Shown: positions 26,134 to 33,492 of the stretch, one piece after another
Position numbering within the stretch: the first letter of the stretch is position 1
How the letters are laid out: each line of letters opens with the position of its first letter
Source: an archaeon
Lineage (GTDB): Archaea; Thermoplasmatota; Thermoplasmata; WALJ01
Direction of reading: 5' to 3'
Length of the DNA: 33,492 bases
Assembly (NCBI GenBank): GCA_024278375.1
Contig: JAJRTH010000050.1
Coordinates: 1-33,492, forward strand
Notes under the pieces: model-generated
What the model saw: the letters and a program-made list of their open reading frames with translations, nothing else
What the model was told of the DNA's origin: nothing
The model's database searches: none
Translations under genes and position numbers: made by a program

Positions 26134-27432
26134 TCACCCTGCTAACCATACGTATCTGACAACCAGATAAAGTGTTGCCATGCTTACGGTTATCAGTGTC
26201 ACTATCACGCCATCCTTTAAGAATGTTTTGAAATCTATGAGAATTCCATGCCTTTCCGCTATGTTTACCCCGACCACATTGGCGGACGCGCCTATGATGG
26301 TGGCATTGCCGCCCATACATGCACCTAGAGATAGTGCCCAGAAAAGTGGCTCGGAAGGCATGTTCAGATCGGTAGATATGGCGAATACCACGGGTATCAT
26401 GGTCGCGGTGAAGGGTATGTTGTCTATTATGGCCGATGTGAATGCCGAGACCCAAACTATTGCTATTATCGCCATCATGAAACTGCCCTGTGAAATGGCC
26501 AGAACTCCGTTGGCCATCATATGGAGCACCCCTAGTTTTTCCACCCCGCCTACAACCACAAAAAGACCCGCGAAGAACAGAAGGGTCGGCCATTCAACAT
26601 GTTCAAGGGCATCCCATATGTCCTCTCTGCTAAGTACCAACAAAAGAGTTGCCCCTGTGAATGCAGCGGCTATCGGCGGCACACCGAAGAATTCGCCTAT
26701 TATGAAAAGGGATATCGTCAGAGCGAGTATGAATATGGACTTATGATAGAGGGATCTGTCCACGATTTTGTATTTCTCTTCCATATCATCCATCTTTTCC
26801 CGGGGATATGCCGGTATCCGCTTGAGTTTTTTACCGTAAAGTATTATCATGACAAGCATGAGTATTCCCAGATTGATGAGAACTATCGGTGCCAGATTTA
26901 TTATAAAACTGGTAAAACCCAGACCTGCCTGGCTCCCTATCATTATATTCGGAGGGTCGCCGACAAGGGTTGCCGTGCCCCCTATGTTGGATGCGAATAT
27001 CTCGGACAGGATGTAGGGCCGGACATCCACTTCGAAGGCTCTTGCAAGTTCCAAGGTGACGGGGAGCACAAGAAGGATGGTTGTAACATTATCGAGGAAC
27101 GCGGAAAGAAGGGCTGTCAGCAGTGTCAGTGTGATAAGTATCTTCCAAGGCCTGCCTGCGGAGAACTTCGCCGTTTTATAGGCGACGACCTGGAAGAACC
27201 CTGTCCTCCCCAGTATCCCGACTATTATCATCATGCTCATCAGCAGGCCTATTGTCTCAAAATCTATGAACTCGATTATCTGAGGGACTCCTGCGAACTC
27301 GAAGAGATAGGCAAAAATCCCTATTAGAAGGGCACCGAAAAGAGCGGCGACTGTCCTGTTTATCAGGTTGAACGCTATGAGCCCATACACCAGAACCAGC
27401 ACTGAAAGACCTGCGATTATTTCCAGTTCCAT
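26134..27432 (-). CDS. ArsB/NhaD/CitT-superfamily ion transporter
   Basis: 432 aa, about 11 TM segments, FLDNVTTILLVLPVT, GGTATLVGDPPNIMIGS, GGNATIIGASANVVG. Confidence 0.92.
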   Translation of the reverse strand: MELEIIAGLSVLVLVYGLIAFNLINRTVAALFGALLIGIFAYLFEFAGVPQIIEFIDFETIGLLMSMMIIVGILGRTGFFQVVAYKTAKFSAGRPWKILITLTLLTALLSAFLDNVTTILLVLPVTLELARAFEVDVRPYILSEIFASNIGGTATLVGDPPNIMIGSQAGLGFTSFIINLAPIVLINLGILMLVMIILYGKKLKRIPAYPREKMDDMEEKYKIVDRSLYHKSIFILALTISLFIIGEFFGVPPIAAAFTGATLLLVLSREDIWDALEHVEWPTLLFFAGLFVVVGGVEKLGVLHMMANGVLAISQGSFMMAIIAIVWVSAFTSAIIDNIPFTATMIPVVFAISTDLNMPSEPLFWALSLGACMGGNATIIGASANVVGVNIAERHGILIDFKTFLKDGVIVTLITVSMATLYLVVRYVWLAG

Positions 27433-27543
27433 ATGGGCTGGAAGAATGGAGTGGAGTATAAATAAGTATTCCGGTTTTTACACTAAATCGGCCGGATGTC
27501 CACTGAAAGAGGGGCGAAAAGTTAAGTTTCTAAAAATTTCAGT

Positions 27544-28005
27544 TCATCTGTACTCCTCGATTTTTTCCAGTTCCCCTCTGAATATCATATCAACCGCTCT
27601 CTCAGCCCCTTTTTTCATGTATTCTCCCATCTCAGCCCCCAGATAGAGGTTTTCCGGATTTATCTGGATTCCAACAAGAACGACTTTGTCCACACTTTCC
27701 TCTAAAAATTCCATGAACAAGGAAAGAGGTATCGAATGGGTGCTTATCGTCAGCAGACCTATTCTCTCCTTCGGAATTATCCTTATCTCTCCCGGTTTAA
27801 GTCCCATATCCGCGGCATCCACCATAACCAGCAGTTTGGGAGCGATTCTTCGGATGACCGATGTGTAATTTTCCGGCACGTTTTCCGCATTTATAACCCG
27901 CCATCCCCCGGGTTTTATTCTTTCGGCATATCTGGCGGCATATGGTCCCGCTCCGTCATCACCATCTATCTCGTTTCCTACACCCATGAGAACCTTCGGT
28001 TTCAT
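27544..28005 (-). CDS. hycI: Hydrogenase maturation protease (HycI/HyaD family)
   Basis: 153 aa, MGVGNEIDGDDGAGPYAAR, VMVDAADMGLKPGEIRII, STHSIPLSLFMEFLEE. Confidence 0.9.
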   Translation of the reverse strand: MKPKVLMGVGNEIDGDDGAGPYAARYAERIKPGGWRVINAENVPENYTSVIRRIAPKLLVMVDAADMGLKPGEIRIIPKERIGLLTISTHSIPLSLFMEFLEESVDKVVLVGIQINPENLYLGAEMGEYMKKGAERAVDMIFRGELEKIEEYR

Positions 28006-28114
28006 GTACTGTCATGTCAGAAAAGAGACATATAGTTTTCGGTTAATGACAATTTGATGACGGTAATAGTAAATCTTAAATATCGTCGGGCATAGATGTC
28101 GGCACAGTGAGAAC

Positions 28115-28624
28115 ATGAGCGAAAAGCCTGCCAGATGCGACCTCTTCCTCAGATGGGAAAACATGGACCGCACTCTTCTTCCGGTGGATGATACGGATAT
28201 GCAGATACTCTGTGCTCTACGGGAGAATGCCAGAGCAACCAATGCAGAGATAGCCAAAAGAATAGGCGTGAGCGAAGCCACGATAAGGAGAAGGATAAAG
28301 GAGCTGGAAAGAAAGGGAATCATCACCGGTTTTTCCGCCCTGATAAACTGTCCGGCACTTGAAAACAGCATAAAAGGCTTCATACACATAAAAGTGGGGC
28401 CCAATGACGTGGATAAGGTGGCCGAGATACTCAAGGACCATCCCCGGGTTATTACTCTTTACCGTGTGCTCGGAGAGTATGACCTTATGTGTGAGGCTCT
28501 TTTCATGTCCATGAAGGAGATGCAGGATTTCATGGACACCCAGATGAAGGCTGACGGCATAGAATCTTCTGTCACATATGTGGTGGCAAAAGCTTATAAA
28601 TCATGCCCGTGGATAGGTGTGTAG
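28115..28624 (+). CDS. Lrp/AsnC family transcriptional regulator
   Basis: 169 aa, DDTDMQILCALRENARATNAEIAKRIGVSEATIRRRIKELERKGIITGFSA plus RAM domain. Start may be 28163. Confidence 0.92.
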   Translation: MSEKPARCDLFLRWENMDRTLLPVDDTDMQILCALRENARATNAEIAKRIGVSEATIRRRIKELERKGIITGFSALINCPALENSIKGFIHIKVGPNDVDKVAEILKDHPRVITLYRVLGEYDLMCEALFMSMKEMQDFMDTQMKADGIESSVTYVVAKAYKSCPWIGV

Positions 28625-28855
28625 ATGTGTCTTGCAGTTCCTGGAAAGGTCCTCGAAATAAACGGCGATAAGGCGAAAGTAGACTATGGAGGGGTCATAA
28701 GGGATGCTAACATCTCCCTTGTGCCCGCAAAAATCGGAGACTATGTAATAGTTCATGCCGGTTTTGCTATAGAGATAATGGATAAGGATGAGGCGAAAAA
28801 GGTACTAGAACTATGGGATGAGTACTTCGAATCCATGGGTATTAAAAATGCATGA
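28625..28855 (+). CDS. hypC: HypC/HybG/HupF hydrogenase assembly chaperone
   Basis: MCLAVPGKVLEINGDKAKVDYGGVIRDANISLVPAKIGDYVIVHAGFAIEIMDKDEA. Confidence 0.95.
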   Translation: MCLAVPGKVLEINGDKAKVDYGGVIRDANISLVPAKIGDYVIVHAGFAIEIMDKDEAKKVLELWDEYFESMGIKNA

Positions 28856-29240
28856 AATCTCCGTAATGGGCCAGCTAATAAAGGCAATTCTCGAAAAATT
28901 AAACGAGTATGAGTTCAAAGAGGTGCAGGAAGTCGAGATCTCTGTTGGAGAACTGGCCTTTCTGGCAGAAGATCAGCTGAGATTCGCTTTCGAGGTCCTG
29001 ACTGAGGACACTGCGCTCCGTGGTGCCGGACTTGTTATAAAGAGCTCAAAAAGCATAGTGAAATGTGAGAACTGCAGATACGAAGGGCCTCTGAATGTCG
29101 AGGACGACCCGAAATACCATATAGCCTTCCCGATTTTCGCATGCCCGAAATGCAATAGCCCGGTAGAGGTCATAAAAGGCAGGGAGTGCGAAGTAACCAA
29201 TGTCAGGCTCACCATCGAACAGGACGGCAAAGAGAAATAA
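28848..29240 (+). CDS. hypA: Hydrogenase nickel incorporation protein HypA
   Basis: ATG 28848: MHEISVMGQLIKAILEKL..., Zn ribbon CENCRYEG...CPKCNSP. Confidence 0.94.
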   Translation: MHEISVMGQLIKAILEKLNEYEFKEVQEVEISVGELAFLAEDQLRFAFEVLTEDTALRGAGLVIKSSKSIVKCENCRYEGPLNVEDDPKYHIAFPIFACPKCNSPVEVIKGRECEVTNVRLTIEQDGKEK

Positions 29241-29272
29241 TTTATACCCCCATCCATTGGTCCATTGATAAC

Positions 29273-29647
29273 ATGAATCCAGAAGACAGAGTTTATACAA
29301 AGGATCATGAATGGGCCAAGATAAAGGGAAACATAGCAACAATCGGAATAACCGACTATGCTCAGAAAGAGATGACCGACATAGTGTATGTGGAACTCCC
29401 GAACAAGGGTATACTGATAGAGGCAGGAGATGTCCTGTGCACCGTGGAATCCGTTAAAAACGCATCCGATGTGTTTTCGCCGGTTTCCGGGAAAGTGGTG
29501 AGCGTGAACAAGGACCTGGAAGAAGAGCCCGAGCTAATAAACAAAGATCCCTACGGAAAGGGATGGATCGTGAAAATCGAGATGAGCGAGGAACCAAAGG
29601 GATTTATGAGTCCAAAGGAGTACGAAGAGTATCTGAAATCTCTCTGA
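29273..29647 (+). CDS. gcvH: Glycine cleavage system H protein
   Basis: ATG 29273: MNPEDRVYTKDHEWAKIKGNIATIGITDYAQKEMTDIVYVELP...VESVKNASDVFSPVSGKV (lipoyl Lys). Confidence 0.95.
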   Translation: MNPEDRVYTKDHEWAKIKGNIATIGITDYAQKEMTDIVYVELPNKGILIEAGDVLCTVESVKNASDVFSPVSGKVVSVNKDLEEEPELINKDPYGKGWIVKIEMSEEPKGFMSPKEYEEYLKSL

Positions 29648-30542
29648 TGCGCTCCATCAGTAAATCCATACCCTCGCCTGTAAGGGCTGAAACCTTTAAA
29701 TTCCCTGTTTTTCTTTTCAATATGTCTGCCTTTGTCTCCACCACGATTGCGGGCACCTGAAATTCCTTCGTTATGTTCTCCATCAGTTTCTCCTGTTTTT
29801 CAATGCCGTATCCGCATGTCTCACTCGGATCGATCACGAAAACGAGTATGTCCGTGGCATAGCTCAGGGCTGCCATGGCTTCCCTTTCTATCTCGTTCCT
29901 TTTTTCGGGCTCTCTGTCAAGAAGACCGGGAGTGTCTATGAACTGAAAAACCCTTTCCTTTTCGATCCTGTGACCCACGATTATTTTCTTGGTCGTGAAC
30001 GGGTAAGAGGCAATCTCTGGTTCCGCTGTGGAGAGCGCCCTTATTATGGAGGATTTACCGACGTTCGGACATCCCGCCATCACCACATCCACGGCATCAT
30101 TCCTCATCTCGGGGAGATTTATCAATATTTCTCTGGCCTTTGCGAGGATTTTCAGGTCCTTATCTACCTTTTTTACCACAGAAGATATCCTTCCGTAGAC
30201 CTTTTTTCGGATAAAGGCATGATTTTTCTCATCTATCTTTCTCTTTTCCTCCCTTGCAATGGATACCGCCTTTTCGGAGGCCCATTGGAGGTTAGCGAGT
30301 GATTTCTTGAGGGCGTCCCTACCAACCTTTATATCTATTATTTCCCTGTAAAACGGACTCAGTTTGTCGATGGACGGGAATTTTTTCACATATCTTTTCA
30401 GGGTGTGCGAAACGGTATCCGAAAAGCTGTTTATGCGGTCTACCGTATCTTCCTTTCTGCCCTTATATCCTACCTTCTCGGCCTTTTTAAAGGCCTTATC
30501 AAGAATCTCCTGTGCTGTTAGTATGGTCGGTATGTTGTACAT
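29604..30542 (-). CDS. Nog1-like GTPase
   Basis: 312 aa, GCPNVGKSSIIRALSTAEPEIASYPFTTKKIIVGH, DTPGLLDR. Confidence 0.92.
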   Translation of the reverse strand: MYNIPTILTAQEILDKAFKKAEKVGYKGRKEDTVDRINSFSDTVSHTLKRYVKKFPSIDKLSPFYREIIDIKVGRDALKKSLANLQWASEKAVSIAREEKRKIDEKNHAFIRKKVYGRISSVVKKVDKDLKILAKAREILINLPEMRNDAVDVVMAGCPNVGKSSIIRALSTAEPEIASYPFTTKKIIVGHRIEKERVFQFIDTPGLLDREPEKRNEIEREAMAALSYATDILVFVIDPSETCGYGIEKQEKLMENITKEFQVPAIVVETKADILKRKTGNLKVSALTGEGMDLLMERIREISDTLRTPLDS

Positions 30543-30543
30543 A

Positions 30544-31224
30544 TCACTTCGCTATCATAGCCCTTATCCTGTCGGATGCGTTCTCAGCATGGTTCGCTAT
30601 ATCTCCGAGTATGCTCACCAATTTTGTCAGATGCCATATGGCAATGGGATCGAGTTTATCCTCCAGAGAAAATATCTTCTTGGTTATCTCTCTCTCCGCC
30701 ATGTCAGACTCATGCTCGAATCTGTGGACATTGTAGATATACTGCTTCGTTTCCTCCCTCTCTTTCTCGGAAAAGGAGGTTTCCAGCACATGAGGTATGT
30801 TGTTCACGGCCTTTTCGAATTCTTCCACTGTTTTAACCACTATTCTCTGGAGCCTGGAGAAATCCTCGGCCAGTTCCGGCGGAAGCGGCTTTCCGCGCAT
30901 ATCTATCCATATAACCGCATCTTCGGCATAATCGAGTATGCTGTCCTCCTCGGTGAGCGTCATGAGAAAGAAGCTCTTATCCACGGGCATCCATATTCCT
31001 TTCGGAAGATGGTTTCTTATATTGCTCTTTATCCTGTCGGCCTCGTTTTCGAGTTCCTCGACCCTCCTCTTCATCTCGCGGAATTTCTCCATATCTCCCC
31101 TTTCGAAGGCGGTGAGCGCCTCATCCAGCGCTCTCACACACTCCTTTACCTTACCGGCATGCTCTATAAGCCCGTCGAACGGAGACCTCCTCAGGGTTTT
31201 TCCAACAGGTGCTCTGTATTTCAT
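30544..31224 (-). CDS. PhoU-like/DUF47 phosphate transport regulator
   Basis: 226 aa helical protein, upstream neighbour is a PiT permease on the same strand. Confidence 0.88.
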   Translation of the reverse strand: MKYRAPVGKTLRRSPFDGLIEHAGKVKECVRALDEALTAFERGDMEKFREMKRRVEELENEADRIKSNIRNHLPKGIWMPVDKSFFLMTLTEEDSILDYAEDAVIWIDMRGKPLPPELAEDFSRLQRIVVKTVEEFEKAVNNIPHVLETSFSEKEREETKQYIYNVHRFEHESDMAEREITKKIFSLEDKLDPIAIWHLTKLVSILGDIANHAENASDRIRAMIAK

Positions 31225-31233
31225 GTTATCAAC

Positions 31234-32484
31234 TCACAGTAACAAATGACTCAATCCTATATATAAAGAAATCGAAAGAGCTATTGCAAGCGGGATGGTT
31301 ATCAGCCATGATATCACTATGTTCCTCAACACTCTCAGGTCTATGGCTGCCAGACCCCTTGCGAGTCCCACACCTACAACGGCACCCACGACCGTATGTG
31401 TTGTGGAGATGGGCATACCTATTTTCGAGAATCCGAGGACCGTCGTTGCTACGGCGAAATCTATCGAATACCCTCTGGTGTTCGTAAGTTCGGTTATCTT
31501 GAATCCAACCGTCTTTATGACCCTATACCCCCATGTGAACACACCTACGCTTATGCCGATTCCTCCGAGCGCAAGGAGATACCAGGGGATGCTTGCCCCT
31601 GTTGGTATGGCCTCCTGCTGTACCGTCAGGAACACCGTCCCGAGAGGCCCTATGGCATTTGCCACATCATTGGCCCCGTGTGCGAAGGCGACATAGCACG
31701 AGGTCATTATCTGAAGACCCCTGAATATCCTCTCGACCCGCTTGTACTTGTCACTCTCCTGCCCCCATCTCTCAACGGCCCTGGAAATGAGGATGTATCC
31801 CACAAGACCGGTGACCAGACCCACAATGACCGCTACGAGTATAACGAGCGGTATGTTGTCGCTTATCCCGAGTTTCTTCCCGAAACTTGTCTTTAGATTC
31901 AAAGAAAGGGCTATTACAAAGAAAGTCGCACCCACGTATATGGGACTGCCTCTGACTGCGCTCCTTATCGGGTCATCGCTTGCAAGAACGAATCTGGCGA
32001 TTATTTTGAACACCAAATAGGCAATCATCATTCCAGCTATGGGAGAGACCAGCCAACTGGATGCTATGAGACCCATCTTCGTCCAGTCTATACCCGCCGT
32101 TCCGCCGGCTATCAGTCCGAAGCCCATTACGGCACCGACTATGAAATGGGAGGTCGATACCGGAAGTTCTTTCCATGTGGAAAGTGTAACGCCTATGGCA
32201 GCGGCCAACAGGGAAGCCAGCATACCTATTATGACTATTCTGTAATCCCCGAACTGTTCCAGGTCGACTATGCCCTTACCCACCGTTTTGGTTACGTGCT
32301 CTCCAAGCAGAACAGCACCCGCCATTTCGAGTATTCCCGCTATTATGACAGCCTGTTTCAGTGTTATGGCTTTTCCACCCACAGCGGTAGCCATGGAATT
32401 GGCCACATCATTGGCCCCTATGGTCCACGCCATATATAGTGCGGTGGCAATAGCGATGAGCAGAAGTATTGTGGCGGCGATCAC
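31234..32484 (-). CDS. pit: Inorganic phosphate transporter, PiT family
   Basis: 416 aa, GANDVANSMATAVGGKAI and AHGANDVANAIGPL signature repeats. Confidence 0.95.
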   Translation of the reverse strand: MIAATILLLIAIATALYMAWTIGANDVANSMATAVGGKAITLKQAVIIAGILEMAGAVLLGEHVTKTVGKGIVDLEQFGDYRIVIIGMLASLLAAAIGVTLSTWKELPVSTSHFIVGAVMGFGLIAGGTAGIDWTKMGLIASSWLVSPIAGMMIAYLVFKIIARFVLASDDPIRSAVRGSPIYVGATFFVIALSLNLKTSFGKKLGISDNIPLVILVAVIVGLVTGLVGYILISRAVERWGQESDKYKRVERIFRGLQIMTSCYVAFAHGANDVANAIGPLGTVFLTVQQEAIPTGASIPWYLLALGGIGISVGVFTWGYRVIKTVGFKITELTNTRGYSIDFAVATTVLGFSKIGMPISTTHTVVGAVVGVGLARGLAAIDLRVLRNIVISWLITIPLAIALSISLYIGLSHLLL

Positions 32485-32535
32485 TGAGTGTGGGAAACGA
32501 TTTCAGTATTTCAATCTATTGCCGAAGCAAAGGGC

Positions 32536-33075
32536 TCAGAAATATATCTCCTCTTCATCATCATAATGCTGGGGAACATCCGTGTATTGTCGCCTTTCCT
32601 CATATACCTTACTTTCGGGCAAATCCTCCGGTTCACGGTCGCCGCCGGAACATTCCTTTCTATATGCCAAATATTCGACTATTCTGTATATTGCCTTGAA
32701 AGAAAGCGATATGGCAAGTATAAGGGCAATTCCAGGAACGAATACCTCATAGGCATATGTATCTCCTTCGTAATATATGTTCATACTTCCTATGAAAAAG
32801 TATCCCCACAGAGCAAGCAATATGGATGATGCCAGAGCGAATAGCAGCCTTTTAACGCTCCCTCTCTCATAATATGCCCCTACCGAAGCGAATATCGTAG
32901 TACTTGTGCCGAACATCATTATGTAAAGCGATGTGTTATTGAAATATCTCGAGGGATCTCCGCCGTTTTTTGCGATATAAACCGAAACTATGGTTACAAA
33001 GAGCATGGGAAGGAGCACGATGAATATGAAGTACAGTGTCCCTACGGCCACCGCTTTGCCCAGCTTGCCCATCAT
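32536..33075 (-). CDS. Hypothetical membrane protein
   Basis: 179 aa, about four TM segments, acidic C-terminal tail (YDDEEEIYF). 4-bp overlap with the upstream ORF. Confidence 0.7.
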   Translation of the reverse strand: MMGKLGKAVAVGTLYFIFIVLLPMLFVTIVSVYIAKNGGDPSRYFNNTSLYIMMFGTSTTIFASVGAYYERGSVKRLLFALASSILLALWGYFFIGSMNIYYEGDTYAYEVFVPGIALILAISLSFKAIYRIVEYLAYRKECSGGDREPEDLPESKVYEERRQYTDVPQHYDDEEEIYF

Positions 33076-33491
33076 GCATCCCTCCTCATCTCATACGACC
33101 AGCCGGAGATGTTCTCTGTAACCCTCACTATTACATAACTGGGATATGCGGTCACCGATACCGAAGCGGTCCTTATAATATGCACTCCGACCGGGACCGT
33201 ATATCGGTCGTTCGAAATTCCTACAACGTTTCCCAGCGAATCGTAGGCTGTTATTAGTAGCGAGATGTCCAGCTCTCTCGAATAGTTGTTCGTGAAAGAG
33301 TATTCCACATAGGCGGTATTGAAGGCGCTCTGAAGCTCTCCTATGACAAGATTGTCGAAGGGCGCTCCCCACCGATATTCCGTGGAATACCTGAAGTTCA
33401 TGCCCGAATCGGTGGAAATCCTCGCCTCTACCGGAAGAGTCATGCTGTGAGTCATGAAATAGAAGACATCATCGTCGGAAATCTCAAAGTG
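33072..33491 (-). CDS. Hypothetical protein, 5' end truncated by the window
   Basis: Frame stays open past the listed ATG (33455) to the window edge (HFEISDDDVFYFMTHSM...). Ig-like beta-rich sequence, no stop upstream. Confidence 0.6.
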   Translation of the reverse strand, partial: HFEISDDDVFYFMTHSMTLPVEARISTDSGMNFRYSTEYRWGAPFDNLVIGELQSAFNTAYVEYSFTNNYSRELDISLLITAYDSLGNVVGISNDRYTVPVGVHIIRTASVSVTAYPSYVIVRVTENISGWSYEMRRDA

Positions 33492-33492
33492 C

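Noticed and set aside
1-33492. CRISPR array
   Set aside because: No regularly spaced direct repeats seen. Repeats found are isolated pairs.

Overview
Archaeal chromosome segment, probably Thermoplasmatota-like (inferred from gene families and order: ftsZ-secE-spt5-rpl11, rpl40e, archaeal LeuRS, RNase P component 2, ATP-dependent DNA ligase). About 30 coding regions are supported. They include nnr, ftsZ (with an in-frame TAA near its N-terminus), secE, spt5 (with an unusual Ig-like N-terminal domain), rpl11, rpl40e, an MBL-fold protein, leuS, porGDAB plus iorAB, an ATP-dependent DNA ligase, a UPF0200-like kinase, acylphosphatase, rnp2, tRNA-Gln(CTG), a nitroreductase-TldD-TldE-radical SAM/SPASM cluster, a tandem USP with an ion transporter, hycI, an Lrp regulator, hypC-hypA, gcvH, a Nog1-like GTPase, and a PhoU-like/PiT pair. 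Accessory signals: two decayed IS5-like transposase copies near the left end, a dispersed hairpin repeat (2555 and 19698), a decayed secreted-protein gene (10609-11168), and a 19-bp duplication of the tRNA-Gln 3' end. The items most worth follow-up are the TldD/TldE/rSAM locus, whose rSAM gene is split exactly at an A_AAA_AAG heptamer, the Ig-Spt5 fusion, the TAA-interrupted ftsZ, and the tRNA-Gln 3'-end duplication. No CRISPR array was seen. All family calls are from reading the translations, with no database search.
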